A stretch of 51,119 nucleotides of DNA from Lachnospiraceae bacterium (GCA_024691305.1 JAILNS010000034.1:1-51119), one strand, 5' to 3'. Positions 6,644 through 16,437 are shown, numbered from the stretch's first letter. Notes: a model not told the origin generated them from the sequence alone. Translations and numbers: made by a program.

Positions 6644-9178
6644 TTATACGATTAAATGTTTGTCCGTAAAAACCACAATTCCGCGGCTTTCGCAGGAGTT
6701 TAAATCCTGATTTATCACGACAGGTTCAATGCCGACCACGTAGTCGCCCACCGGTAAATCATCTTTCAATATCCTGGAGTCGAATCCGCACAACCTGTTA
6801 TTTATTTCCGAAGGGAATGTCTCTTCGAGGTCTTTTCGGGGTACAGGGTCGGAATTTACCCTAAAAAGAATTGTGTCAGCCTCATTTTTAAGGATTACAT
6901 TCACATGATGCATGGAATTGTCTTCGCCTGCTATAAATGACCACCCCCGGATTTCAATGATTTCGGGATCTTCCAGCCTTAATTTGTCCTGAACGCCCGC
7001 AAAATCAACCGATATTTTATATGGTCCGGCAGGAGCTTCTGCAAGTTTACTTGCATCAATCTGTCTGACAACTTCATGCTTGGTATGATTATTGTATCCA
7101 AAATCGAAATTACTCAGATAATTTGAGTGATTTCCGATCAGATTTTGATTGTAGTAAGGATCATGGTTCAAAAATTCAGGGTAGATTTGATTGAGTCTGT
7201 TTTTCTCATTTAAGAGTCTTTCCCACTTCTCATCATTGCCTTCATCCTGTCCTCTGGTCAAAGACTCATAATGATATAGAAGAGCACCGTTACACTGTAC
7301 ATTGGTATATCCGTTTTTACACAATCTCATACAGAATTCCACATCATTGTATGCAACAGGGAAATCTTCATTAAACCCGCCGGAAGCATCAAACTTGGAC
7401 GTCTGTATGAGAAGACACGCCGCCGTTACCACGAGCATGTCATATTCAAGCGTGTTTCTTCCATAATAGTAGATACGGTCATCAGGATATATGACCAGCT
7501 TGTGAGAGGGCCCGATCTCCATATTGGTCACACCAACATGCTGGATAAGATCTCCGCCTGCATACAGTAGCTTAGCTCCTACCGCACCAACATAAGGACG
7601 TGATGCATACCCTGCCATCAGTCGAAGCCAGTCTTTCTGGACAACCTCGATATCATCATTCATAAATAAAAGGAAGTCTCCGCCGGCTGCATCGGCTGCG
7701 CGGTTACACAGTTTCGAGAAGTTAAACGGCTGAGGATCATATATATATTCATGAGGAATATCTCCGAGGAGCTCATTTATTATGCGGATATATTCCGCAC
7801 GGTCATCTGCATCCGATCCGTTATCCACTATGATAAACTCAAGAGCATCATAGTCTGTCTTTTCTATGAAAGATTCAAGAAGCGTCTTAAGGACATCCGG
7901 ATGACCTTTTGTAAGAATACACACAGAAACCAGATGTTTTTCCGGTAATTCATAAAAAATATGCATATCCAAAGGGTATTGTCCCGGGTTAAATGTTGCT
8001 TTGACCTTGCGTCTTTTGAAGGAACGCAGCTTAACTGCAGTGTTTTCTTCAGATGAGCCTATTATCTCCTTACCCGCTTCTAAATCGTCTTTTAACCGAT
8101 CGGATACGTACTTCCACAGTTCATAACTGTCGTTATAAAGAGCGCCTTGACTTTCATTATTATTAAGCGCCGTACCTGCCGTTCCCGCCTTCACATCCGG
8201 CAGATATTCATTCACACATTTGTGGAAAATAACCTGAGGAATATGTACCACTTCCGGAGCATCGTATCTGTTCCCTATACGATCGGAAATCTGCAGGAAA
8301 AGATCATATACATTTAAGAAAGGATCTTTAGAGCCATACCAGTCTGCCCTTATTGCTATATCCGAACGAATGATGGCAACATTTCCAAAATAAAAGAAAC
8401 TGTCCAGCGTATCCGGAGACCAGTCGGGTTTAAAGAAAGGCTCAAGCCTGTGAATTCCTGATGCGGTATTATAATAGTGATCCTCATCGGCATATGCGAT
8501 CATAACCTCGGGATGATCCGACAGACAGGAATCCAGTCGTTCCGCATATCCGTTCGCAAGTTTGCCACTCTTACTCGTAAAGATTATCCATTTGGCACGG
8601 ATAGAAGCATCAAAAGGCGCTCTCATCCCTGCACAGTCTTCCACGTACACGATATGAAATTCCGATTGTCTTACACGCGACATTCCGGAATCGGAATACT
8701 CAAGATATTTGTTTTCTATGGGATCCTTGCTGATCCACCTTGCATAGTAATCTTCATACATCCACAGGCGTCTGCCATATGGTGTGTCTGGTCCCGGTGT
8801 CGTGGGGCCGGATGCAGCTGTCGCGGATGCCTGCGCTCCGGAAGCGGGAGTCTCTGTTGCCTGTACCCCGGCCACCTGCGTCACGGAAGCCGGCATCTCC
8901 GTTGCCTGCGCCCCGGTCACCTGTACCCCGGCTGCTGCAGACTCAAGCATAGGCGCAGAAGTTTCCCCAGGATTGCCCTTTAATTTATTGTAAATTTTGC
9001 GCGCAGGTTTAAGGACTTTCCACAGTGAACTTCCGGTAATCCTGTTTAAGGCTATATTTAACTCACCGGTTTTGGCAGTAACTTCGCCAAGTTCAACGGC
9101 AAGTGTGTTATTCAGTTTCTTCTGTCTGTGGTAGATATCCTCGTAGTACTTCTCCCACGTATAATCTTCATATGACAT
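6644..9178 (-). CDS. Tandem GT2 glycosyltransferase with a degenerate first domain
   Basis: This 844-residue protein is laid out as a coiled coil (1-70, with GSSLWKVLKPARK), an Ala/Thr/Gln-rich low-complexity linker (about 75-135), a first GT2-like unit (about 155-330), a second GT2 domain (about 415-700) and a beta-rich C-terminal module (about 735-844). The second domain has the expected ILTKGHPD start, MNDDIEV triad and AYNDVEFCMRLCKNG. The first retains AYADEDHYY and FKPDWSPD, but its metal-binding DxD is replaced by a TSKSGKL stretch, so it is probably non-catalytic. The gene overlaps nothing; its RBS is weak (ACAGG). It sits 103 bp downstream of the methyltransferase-kinase gene, probably in one operon. 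It likely extends the exported glycan; sugar identity is unknown. Confidence 0.85.
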   Translation of the reverse strand: MSYEDYTWEKYYEDIYHRQKKLNNTLAVELGEVTAKTGELNIALNRITGSSLWKVLKPARKIYNKLKGNPGETSAPMLESAAAGVQVTGAQATEMPASVTQVAGVQATETPASGAQASATAASGPTTPGPDTPYGRRLWMYEDYYARWISKDPIENKYLEYSDSGMSRVRQSEFHIVYVEDCAGMRAPFDASIRAKWIIFTSKSGKLANGYAERLDSCLSDHPEVMIAYADEDHYYNTASGIHRLEPFFKPDWSPDTLDSFFYFGNVAIIRSDIAIRADWYGSKDPFLNVYDLFLQISDRIGNRYDAPEVVHIPQVIFHKCVNEYLPDVKAGTAGTALNNNESQGALYNDSYELWKYVSDRLKDDLEAGKEIIGSSEENTAVKLRSFKRRKVKATFNPGQYPLDMHIFYELPEKHLVSVCILTKGHPDVLKTLLESFIEKTDYDALEFIIVDNGSDADDRAEYIRIINELLGDIPHEYIYDPQPFNFSKLCNRAADAAGGDFLLFMNDDIEVVQKDWLRLMAGYASRPYVGAVGAKLLYAGGDLIQHVGVTNMEIGPSHKLVIYPDDRIYYYGRNTLEYDMLVVTAACLLIQTSKFDASGGFNEDFPVAYNDVEFCMRLCKNGYTNVQCNGALLYHYESLTRGQDEGNDEKWERLLNEKNRLNQIYPEFLNHDPYYNQNLIGNHSNYLSNFDFGYNNHTKHEVVRQIDASKLAEAPAGPYKISVDFAGVQDKLRLEDPEIIEIRGWSFIAGEDNSMHHVNVILKNEADTILFRVNSDPVPRKDLEETFPSEINNRLCGFDSRILKDDLPVGDYVVGIEPVVINQDLNSCESRGIVVFTDKHLIV

Positions 9179-9281
9179 GATCGATAACCTGTGTAATTAT
9201 ATTCATCTCTATATCAGATCTTCCCATACGGTGCATCCGGACCCGCACATCTGTGTGCATCCGGCTCTGTGCAAGCGGCAC

Positions 9282-11345
9282 TCACCCAATCTTAGCTGCA
9301 GTCTCGGCATCTATGGGGGTTACATGCATATTGACATTAAAAACATTTACATCCTGATCCGGCAGGCCTTTTAAGTTTATGGTAAATCCGGGATCGGTAG
9401 TTGCAAAAGCATATGTATCACGGCCTATCTTTTTGCCGTTACATTTAAACTTAAGCATATTTCTGGGGATCGGAATGTCATTCCATGTTATTTCCTCAAT
9501 GGTCACAATGCAGAATGCGCTGCAGGGATCTATGCGCATTGCCTGTCTTCCCCGGGGCACCGCCATTGAAAACGGAAATCCATCGGCAAAATATGACTGT
9601 TCCTCATTAAATCCAAACCCGGTATCCTCATAAACCTGAGGGCGCATATCAAGTTCGGTCTGGGAAACTTCCGTTCCCTCGATCGCATCCATCGTTACAA
9701 TTCTGTTACCTATAAGTTCCCTGATTTCAGCCAGCGACCTGTAATCTCCGGTCACTTTCTTCTGGAACTTCATCTCACTTTCCCTAAGATCTTCCATCTC
9801 ATCGGGTTTTATATTTAGTAGTTCAATAATTGAATCTAAACTTAATTTATTTCGTCTTTCATCCTCGAGCACATAGCAGTAGATTGCCCTGAATCCAAGT
9901 TCTTTGGGCTTCCATACTTCGTTCGTGGTCCATTCGTAATCTATGATGGTCCACTTGTCTCCGTCAACCAATATATTAGAAAAGATCAGGTCGATATCCG
10001 TTATCCGGACATCCTCTTCATTGAAACTTATCCTGTCGATATACTCCTTAAAGAGTTCCACGAACCCTTGCGTATCTCCGCTCATAAGGAGTTCGTCAAA
10101 CATAGACTCCAGGGACCGTCCTTTTACATACTCTATCTGAAGGCTCATTCCATCCTCTGACAGGATACATTTATTGACCTTTATCCGGCAATTTTTGCCC
10201 TTGTATCTTTTACTAAGCTTCTTATATGATTCGGCCATATTTTTAAGGTGAGCAGCCGCTTCTTCATTAAGAGCCCTCTTACGAAGCACCGGTACGCCTT
10301 CGATCTCAAGCATTTCCGTAACGATCCGGTATTCACGCTTGCGGTCATTGGAATACCTGGCAAATGTTACCTCCGGCTCGGGACCCAGGATCAGCATATA
10401 TGAGTTGGAATACAGGTTAAACAGCCCCTCATCCAGCACTGAATCAAAAGCTTCTTTTTCGTTAAACAAAAGGAGCCTGTCCCTGTCAAAATTCCTGATA
10501 TTGTTTTTTAACTCACCATGCCTCGGAAGTCTTCTGTCGGAGAAAATATCCGTCATGAATTTATAATCCGGATAGGGATAGTACATATGATGTTCATTAA
10601 ATCCGCATTTTTCCGCGATCTCTATAAGCTTTTTGTCTGTAAAGGTACGTGCGGGACCGCCATCCGGGTATCCGGTTACGGAACTGAAATATGTCCCCAG
10701 ATGATCCTCCTTACATCCTGCCCAGTATTTCATGCCAAAGCGGTTTTCTATGGCAATGGCTATGGATCCGCCGGGTTTTAAGTGCGTTCCTATAAGTTTT
10801 AGCAGATCCCCATATGGGTCTTCTGATTCAATATAATGCTGTGCATACTCAAATACGCCTATCAGACAGATATAATCAAAATCCGTATCAAGGTGCTTCT
10901 CAACGTCCGTAAAGTTACCCACATGAATGACTACATTTTCCTCATTCATATGTCTGTATGCATTTATTCGGCTTCTTTTAAGTGAAAGATCGCAGCATAC
11001 GAGGTTTCCTGCCTTACGGGCCAGGGCTCCGGTTATTGCACCGCACCCTGCTCCCACCTCAAGTACCTTCATGCTCTTATCGATAGGAAGCCATTCAACT
11101 ATGTTTTCTCTTAAATGGGATAAGTGATAGAGGATCGGCCAGTTGGCATATTCTTCTATGATCTGCGGAAATTCAACCTCAGAGCGGTCTTTGGCTATCT
11201 CAAGCAGGGTATCCTCGATAGCACCGTCAGAGTAGGTATCCACACCTGCATAGTCTGCTAAATCAAGATTTACTCTGCCGATATGTTCTGCCGCCTTTGC
11301 GGAACTGTTGTTATTATTTGACTGTGACTCTTGATTCGCTGTCAT
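9282..11345 (-). CDS. Methyltransferase-kinase fusion, WbdD-like chain terminator candidate
   Basis: The ATG at 11345 gives 687 residues; a longer frame would need TTG at 11375. Residues about 90-280 are a class I SAM methyltransferase with motif I VLEVGAGCGAITGAL and a conserved acidic CCDLS. Residues about 330-520 look like a protein/choline-kinase fold: a VLRKRA lysine strand, catalytic-loop DIDLIFSN (Asp452, Asn457) and IIDYEW (Asp469) in the DFG position. A beta-rich C-terminal region (about 590-687) follows. The same methyltransferase-kinase order is known in WbdD, which caps E. coli O9a polymannose with phosphate and methyl groups and so sets chain length. The start overlaps the 3' end of wzt by 32 bp, which argues for coupled synthesis with the exporter. 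Domain identity is firm for the methyltransferase and moderately firm for the kinase; the capping role is inferred. Confidence 0.8.
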   Translation of the reverse strand: MTANQESQSNNNNSSAKAAEHIGRVNLDLADYAGVDTYSDGAIEDTLLEIAKDRSEVEFPQIIEEYANWPILYHLSHLRENIVEWLPIDKSMKVLEVGAGCGAITGALARKAGNLVCCDLSLKRSRINAYRHMNEENVVIHVGNFTDVEKHLDTDFDYICLIGVFEYAQHYIESEDPYGDLLKLIGTHLKPGGSIAIAIENRFGMKYWAGCKEDHLGTYFSSVTGYPDGGPARTFTDKKLIEIAEKCGFNEHHMYYPYPDYKFMTDIFSDRRLPRHGELKNNIRNFDRDRLLLFNEKEAFDSVLDEGLFNLYSNSYMLILGPEPEVTFARYSNDRKREYRIVTEMLEIEGVPVLRKRALNEEAAAHLKNMAESYKKLSKRYKGKNCRIKVNKCILSEDGMSLQIEYVKGRSLESMFDELLMSGDTQGFVELFKEYIDRISFNEEDVRITDIDLIFSNILVDGDKWTIIDYEWTTNEVWKPKELGFRAIYCYVLEDERRNKLSLDSIIELLNIKPDEMEDLRESEMKFQKKVTGDYRSLAEIRELIGNRIVTMDAIEGTEVSQTELDMRPQVYEDTGFGFNEEQSYFADGFPFSMAVPRGRQAMRIDPCSAFCIVTIEEITWNDIPIPRNMLKFKCNGKKIGRDTYAFATTDPGFTINLKGLPDQDVNVFNVNMHVTPIDAETAAKIG

Positions 11346-12648
11346 AATACCCCACTGTATCCTTATCGGAAACAACCGTCAGATTAAGGACATCATATAA
11401 TCTGTGATATACTGTAAATTCTTCTTTTTCAAAGCCGGTACACCCCAGGCTTAGCAGATATTCGCCACCCTGCAGGTTCATATGCTGTGTGAAGGTGATC
11501 TCCTTAACATCTCCTGCCTTTACAGGCTCCAAAAAACTCTTCTCTATCATCGTATTGGTACCTGTGATCTCGGTACCCTTGATATTTTTAATCGTAAAAG
11601 CGAATATGGGCCCCGGAATATCTTCTTTTATACTAACCTTCATATGAATGGTATAATCCGTGCCCTTGATAATGGCAGACGTACGGACGCCTTTTTCATC
11701 TGTGATATAGTATTCCTCTATCACGGCTTTCTGCGAACCATACTCAATAAGTTCGGGATTTACCGAATCTCCCCCGGCAGCCGCTGCAGCACGTCTTATA
11801 TCCTCATCGTCAAGCAGCCTCGACTCGGAAGGTTCAGGAAGTTCATACTGGCCGACCAGTACCTTCTTGTAGGCATCTATCATCTCCTTGGGAGAGCCTT
11901 CGCCAAGCTTTACACCCTGGTTTAAGAGTACTACCCTGTCACAGTATTTAGCCACGGAACTTAAATCGTGACTTACGAAAAGTATGGTTTTTCCCAGTTT
12001 CTTAAACTCTTCAAACTTGTGATAACACTTAGCCTGGAAGAACACATCGCCCACGCTGAGAGCCTCATCAACTATAAGAATTTCAGGATCTATATTGATG
12101 GCCACAGCAAATGCCAGGCGCACAAACATACCGCTTGAATACGTCTTGACCGGCTGATACACATACTCGCCTATATCGGCAAATTCAAGAATGGAATCCA
12201 GTTTTTCTTCTATCTCTTTTTCGGAAAATCCGATCATGGTACCGTTTAAATAGATATTCTCGATACCGTTATATTCCATATTGAATCCGGCGCCAAGTTC
12301 AAGGAGCGCTGATATGCGGCCGTCCACCTCTACATCACCGGCCGTAGGACTAAGAACGCCCGTTATTATTTTTAAGATAGTGGATTTGCCCGAGCCGTTG
12401 GTTCCTATGATGCCCACGGTCTCACCCTTTTTGATCTCGATGTTCACATCTTTGAGGGCGCTGTGATCCGTGTGCTTACACTTGGATATTCCCAAAGCTT
12501 CCTTGATCCTGTCTGAAGGTTTTTCATAAAGTTTATAGACCTTATCCACATGACGCACGCTTATGGCGATATCATCGCGGGATCCGGACGATCCGTGGGA
12601 TCCGGTCTTGGCTTCGGTATTATTTTTTGCAGTCAGATCTTTACTCAT
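11314..12648 (-). CDS. wzt: Polysaccharide ABC exporter ATPase Wzt with C-terminal extension
   Basis: The ATPase of a Wzm/Wzt-type exporter moves undecaprenyl-linked glycan across the membrane. Walker A GTNGSGKST is at 82-90, the signature YSSGMFVRLAF at 170-180, Walker B ILIVDEAL at 190-197 and the switch SHD at 226-228. At 444 residues it is about 150 longer than a minimal ATPase; residues about 305-444 are beta-rich and match the position of the Wzt C-terminal carbohydrate-binding domain, which in O9a and O12 systems recognises the capped chain end. The ATG overlaps the wzm stop as TAATG, so the pair is translationally coupled. The 3' end overlaps the WbdD-like gene. This supports an ABC-dependent, cap-recognising export route. 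Confidence 0.92.
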   Translation of the reverse strand: MSKDLTAKNNTEAKTGSHGSSGSRDDIAISVRHVDKVYKLYEKPSDRIKEALGISKCKHTDHSALKDVNIEIKKGETVGIIGTNGSGKSTILKIITGVLSPTAGDVEVDGRISALLELGAGFNMEYNGIENIYLNGTMIGFSEKEIEEKLDSILEFADIGEYVYQPVKTYSSGMFVRLAFAVAINIDPEILIVDEALSVGDVFFQAKCYHKFEEFKKLGKTILFVSHDLSSVAKYCDRVVLLNQGVKLGEGSPKEMIDAYKKVLVGQYELPEPSESRLLDDEDIRRAAAAAGGDSVNPELIEYGSQKAVIEEYYITDEKGVRTSAIIKGTDYTIHMKVSIKEDIPGPIFAFTIKNIKGTEITGTNTMIEKSFLEPVKAGDVKEITFTQHMNLQGGEYLLSLGCTGFEKEEFTVYHRLYDVLNLTVVSDKDTVGYYDSESRVTVK

Positions 12649-13658
12649 TACAATACATCCGCAAAATGAACTTTAAGTTTCTTAAACAACATCGATCCTA
12701 TGGTAAAAAGCAAAAGCAACAGGATCCAAAAATAAGCGCTTGAGTAGAAATGCTCCCAAAACCATTCGTCTCCGTACATCGACATCCTGAATCCGTTAAC
12801 TATATATACCATGGGATTTAATTTAAACAGAGGTTTTAACTGATCGGGAACCATATGAATGTCCCAGAGTATGGGAGTCGCCCACATACCTATCTGAAGG
12901 ATTATCGCCACGATCTGCTGTAAATCCCTGAAAAATACGACGATCGCGCAGGTTATATAACTTATAGCGAGCACCAGTAAAAACAAACACAGTTCATAAT
13001 AGATGATCTGTATCGTATAGATAGTGGGAAAATAGCCGTAACAACTGGATACCACGATAAGTATCCCCGTAAAGAACAGGTGGGTGAACATTGCGCCGAT
13101 GACCTTGATGATAGGCAGGATCGAGATGTTAAACACCACCTTTTTGACCAGATAATTATATTCGATCATGGCCATCATGCCATGGTTTACGCCTTCCTGG
13201 AAGAAAAACCACGGTACAAGGCCCGCCGTCAAGAACAAAACATAAGGCACTTCGACTCCGCTTGCGATCATCTGCGACCTGGTATTAAAGACCTTATCAA
13301 ATACGATCCAGTACATAAGTACCGTGACAACAGGCTGAGCCATCGCCCATACAGCTCCAAGATAAGAGCCTGCATAACGCTTCTTGAAATCATTTTTTGC
13401 AAGTTTCCAGATAAGGCTTCTGCTCTGAAACAGTTCCAGCGGAAGGGTTTTTAACTGGTCAAAAAAGACGCAGAACAAAGTGCCGGCAACCGCTATAAGC
13501 GCGATCCCGCTTCCTTTTTTCAGTGTAGCTGTGCCCTGATCGTCTGCAGGATTCTGATGGAAAAAGAGAAGAGCCGCCAAAATCACACACAGAATAACAA
13601 CGCAGGTAATAATGATCCTTTTATATATATGCGGTTTATCTTTAAGTCTTCCTGACAT
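12648..13658 (-). CDS. wzm: Polysaccharide ABC exporter permease Wzm
   Basis: An ABC-2 type membrane permease partnering Wzt. The family core begins near residue 80 with LIWKLAKNDFKKRYAGS and contains six membrane segments; FRDLQQIV and PILWD are typical of Wzm. About 75 extra N-terminal residues carry two additional hydrophobic segments (about 15-33 and 50-66) not found in a usual 260-residue Wzm. The ATG at 13658 is preferred over a TTG one codon upstream. The stop TAA shares a base with the wzt ATG. It is located 16 bp after rfbC in the same direction. Confidence 0.9.
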   Translation of the reverse strand: MSGRLKDKPHIYKRIIITCVVILCVILAALLFFHQNPADDQGTATLKKGSGIALIAVAGTLFCVFFDQLKTLPLELFQSRSLIWKLAKNDFKKRYAGSYLGAVWAMAQPVVTVLMYWIVFDKVFNTRSQMIASGVEVPYVLFLTAGLVPWFFFQEGVNHGMMAMIEYNYLVKKVVFNISILPIIKVIGAMFTHLFFTGILIVVSSCYGYFPTIYTIQIIYYELCLFLLVLAISYITCAIVVFFRDLQQIVAIILQIGMWATPILWDIHMVPDQLKPLFKLNPMVYIVNGFRMSMYGDEWFWEHFYSSAYFWILLLLLFTIGSMLFKKLKVHFADVL

Positions 13659-13674
13659 CAAAAATCACCGTTTC

Positions 13675-14223
13675 CTACTTAAGATCCTTAAAAGGTCCCC
13701 ATTTGGTATCACGCTCCGACATATTAAGCTCCATTCCTTCGGGGATTGGCCATTCAACACCTATGTCGGGATCGTTGTACATGATACCGCCTTCATCGTT
13801 AGGGTGATAAAAATCGGTAACCTTATAGCAAAACTCGGCGTGGTCCGAAAGAACCAAAAAACCGTGTGCGAAATTCTTAGGGATAAAGAACTGCTTCATA
13901 TTTTCTGCAGATAACAGAACTCCATACCACTGTCCGTAGGTAGGTGAGCCCTTTCTAAGATCGACCGCCACGTCATAAACCTCTCCGGATATGACTCTCA
14001 CAAGTTTGGCCTGTGCATGTTCTATCTGGAAATGCAGTCCTCGAAGGACACCCCTGGATGACGCCGACTGATTATCCTGAACGAATTCCTCTGTGATACC
14101 AGCCTCGGTATACGCCTGTTTATGATAAGTCTCAACAAAATAGCCTCTCGCATCTCCGTGTACCTCGGGAGTTATTACCTTTAAGCCTTCGATATGACAT
14201 GTTTCTACAGTGATCTTTCCCAT
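13675..14223 (-). CDS. rfbC: dTDP-4-dehydrorhamnose 3,5-epimerase
   Basis: RmlC converts dTDP-4-keto-6-deoxyglucose to dTDP-4-keto-L-rhamnose in the cytoplasm. At 182 residues it is the normal family length. Visible motifs are DARGYFVETYH, the catalytic-loop RGVLRGLHFQ (His64), YDVAVDLRKGSPTYG and the FAHGFLVLSD strand. ATG 14223 has a strong RBS (AAAGGAG). The gene lies in the same run as rfbA and rfbB, although a GH25 lysozyme gene separates it from rfbA. The pathway's last enzyme, rfbD, is absent from the window. Confidence 0.95.
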   Translation of the reverse strand: MGKITVETCHIEGLKVITPEVHGDARGYFVETYHKQAYTEAGITEEFVQDNQSASSRGVLRGLHFQIEHAQAKLVRVISGEVYDVAVDLRKGSPTYGQWYGVLLSAENMKQFFIPKNFAHGFLVLSDHAEFCYKVTDFYHPNDEGGIMYNDPDIGVEWPIPEGMELNMSERDTKWGPFKDLK

Positions 14224-14291
14224 TTTGTCAGTCTCCTTTAACCGGTTATCATCATTTTTATCTATCTGAATTTGCCTGTATTTATCTATAT

Positions 14292-15536
14292 CTATCTGTA
14301 TTTAATATTCAAATCCACTTTGGTTTCTATTCCGTCCACAGTTCCCTTGGACGTATACTGCCAGTAATCATAGTATCCTTCGTAGTCAGGCTCTTCGACA
14401 TACTGGGCGAGCCATGAATGATAAAGAGTAAGGCTCTCCGCATCCAGTTTGTTATTCCACCAGTTCTTGGATGCATATATACCTGCTTCATAGCCCGAAT
14501 TGGTGATCGTTTCGCAGAATGCTTTGGTGACAGCCGTCCTGGTATCAACATTTAACTTGTCCGCGCGGCCCTTGCCACCGGCCGATTCCGAATCTATAAA
14601 GACAGGAAGATCAAGCATATACAGCTTGCATTCTTCAATAACCATACTTGCTTCTTCTATAGCCTCAGTCTCGTTGGTCGCCTGAGAAAAAAAGTACACA
14701 CCCACGGGTATACCGGCCTTCATTGCCCCGCGCATATTGTCTTTAAAGCAGGAATCCAAAACAAGTGATCCGGATGTGGATCCTCTGTAACCGCACCGCA
14801 CTATCGCAAACTCAACACCTGCATTTTTTACGGCTTCCCAGTCTATCTCACCGTTGTGACTCGATACGTCTATACCGATCTTACCGGCGCCCGTATATGC
14901 ATCGGTTTCGGTATGCTCACTTCCATCCGCCTCGGTAAGTGCGGAATTTGAAGCCGTATCATCCAGCTCGGTATTTACCTGATCCTCGGTCAGCACCAGG
15001 TATGCTATGTCACTCAGGGCCTTATACTCAAGCGTCTTGCTTATCTTGATCATGGTCTTGGTCTGAGGAACGATATAACCGTCTATTGACGCAAGCTTAA
15101 CGAAATAATCGCCTTCCCTGAGTCCGTTTACATATATGATACCGTCCTTATCTTCGTCGGTATAAGCACCCATCCCTTCTACTTCGGCAATAAATTCTGC
15201 CCCCGTGGCCAGGTTTCCGAGTGCGTCTATTACCATTATCCTAAGATCCTGTCCTACAGAATCCATCATCACGTTGACTTTTATACCGCTTTCAACGCTT
15301 ATCTCCGACTGATACTGTCCCTCATCGAAGAAAGTCTCGTCTTTCATAAAGCCACTAAGGTCATCGCCAACCTGTCCGCCTTCCGCGGCCGGATCCGCTT
15401 CCACGGTCGTGACCGGCTGTCTGTGCCCCAGGCGGCGCTTTATGGTGTCCCAGTTGGCAGCCAGTACCAAAACCAGGATCCCTATGACGGTCAGGACACC
15501 GAACATGATAGATTGTCTAACCCACCTTGATCTCAT
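14292..15536 (-). CDS. Membrane-anchored GH25 lysozyme-family protein
   Basis: This 414-residue protein has an N-terminal membrane anchor (about 9-28) and a GH25 muramidase domain (about 220-414). Between them, residues about 85-185 form a beta-rich Ig/prealbumin-like module with GLREGDYFVKL. The GH25 domain starts GIDVSSHNGEIDW and carries the D-x-E acid pair in FIDSES; it ends with YDYWQYTSKG...VDLNIKY, as does the 1274-residue paralogue at 21113. It probably cleaves peptidoglycan locally outside the membrane. It starts 3 bp after rfbA ends, so it belongs to that operon. The combination suggests wall remodelling tied to polymer export or attachment, which is inference. Confidence 0.9.
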   Translation of the reverse strand: MRSRWVRQSIMFGVLTVIGILVLVLAANWDTIKRRLGHRQPVTTVEADPAAEGGQVGDDLSGFMKDETFFDEGQYQSEISVESGIKVNVMMDSVGQDLRIMVIDALGNLATGAEFIAEVEGMGAYTDEDKDGIIYVNGLREGDYFVKLASIDGYIVPQTKTMIKISKTLEYKALSDIAYLVLTEDQVNTELDDTASNSALTEADGSEHTETDAYTGAGKIGIDVSSHNGEIDWEAVKNAGVEFAIVRCGYRGSTSGSLVLDSCFKDNMRGAMKAGIPVGVYFFSQATNETEAIEEASMVIEECKLYMLDLPVFIDSESAGGKGRADKLNVDTRTAVTKAFCETITNSGYEAGIYASKNWWNNKLDAESLTLYHSWLAQYVEEPDYEGYYDYWQYTSKGTVDGIETKVDLNIKYR

Positions 15537-15539
15537 CCC

Positions 15540-16409
15540 TTATAAGCCTTTGGCTACCTCCATGAGGTATTTACCGTAATCGGTCTTAAGAAGCGGCTCA
15601 GCAAGTTTGACCAGCTGATCCTTGTTTATAAATCCACGTTTATAAGCGATCTCCTCAATACAGGATATGTACAGCCCCTGCCTCTTCTGGAACGCTGAAA
15701 CGAAGTCTGCCGCATCAAGCAGCGAATCATGATTGCCCGTATCCAGCCACGCAAATCCCCTGCCGAGAGTTTCAACATGCAGTGTTCCGCGATTTAAATA
15801 TTCATTATTTATGCTTGTTATCTCTATTTCACCTCTTGCGGAGGGTTTAACATTAGCCGCGATCTCAACTACATCATTATCGTAAAAATACAAACCGGGA
15901 ACAGCATAGTTACTCTTAGGGTTTTCAGGCTTTTCTTCGATTGAAATAGCCATTCCGTTTTCATCAAATTCAACAACGCCGTATTCTCTTGGGTCTCTGA
16001 CATAATACCCGAAGATCGTAGCGCCGCTTTCTCTTGCAGCAACCTCACGGAGTATCTTAGAGAAACTCTGACCGTAGAAAATATTGTCCCCAAGGACAAG
16101 TGCAACCGAATCATCCCCGATAAAATCAGCGCCTATGATAAAAGCATCGGCAAGTCCTCTGGGAGATTCCTGCACTGCATAACTGAACTTGAGCCCAAGC
16201 TGCTCGCCTGTCCCGAACAGATCCTCAAAAACAGGAAGATCTCTGGGCGTGGATATGATCAATATCTCCCTGATGCCCGCAAGCATAAGAGTTGAAAGCG
16301 GATAATAGATCATCGGTTTGTCATAAACCGGCATTATCTGTTTGGATATAGCCTTGGTTAACGGATATAAACGAGTGCCGGATCCGCCGGCGAGAATTAT
16401 ACCTTTCAT
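15540..16409 (-). CDS. rfbA: Glucose-1-phosphate thymidylyltransferase
   Basis: RmlA couples dTTP and glucose-1-phosphate to dTDP-glucose, the first step to dTDP-rhamnose and related 6-deoxysugars. The 289-residue length is standard. The nucleotide-binding start [17 protein letters not shown], the [17 protein letters not shown] stretch, LGDNIFYG and the [20 protein letters not shown] segment are diagnostic. The ATG at 16409 has an RBS GGAGG. A TATAAT -10 lies about 30 bp upstream, so this gene may head a unit with the lysozyme, rfbC and wzm/wzt. Confidence 0.97.
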   Translation of the reverse strand: MKGIILAGGSGTRLYPLTKAISKQIMPVYDKPMIYYPLSTLMLAGIREILIISTPRDLPVFEDLFGTGEQLGLKFSYAVQESPRGLADAFIIGADFIGDDSVALVLGDNIFYGQSFSKILREVAARESGATIFGYYVRDPREYGVVEFDENGMAISIEEKPENPKSNYAVPGLYFYDNDVVEIAANVKPSARGEIEITSINNEYLNRGTLHVETLGRGFAWLDTGNHDSLLDAADFVSAFQKRQGLYISCIEEIAYKRGFINKDQLVKLAEPLLKTDYGKYLMEVAKGL

Positions 16410-16437
16410 ATCTGCCTCCGTCTCAAATCACATAGAT

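Noticed and set aside
8477..8983. 168-codon and overlapping shorter plus-strand frames opposite the tandem GT2
   Set aside because: Repetitive Cys/Arg/Pro content reflects the reverse complement of the Ala/Thr/Gln linker; no RBS.
9200..9281. Intrinsic terminator or riboswitch between the methyltransferase-kinase and GT2 genes
   Set aside because: Two GTGCATCCGG direct repeats are present, but no stable hairpin with a T-tract was found and 103 bp is too little to support a known riboswitch class.
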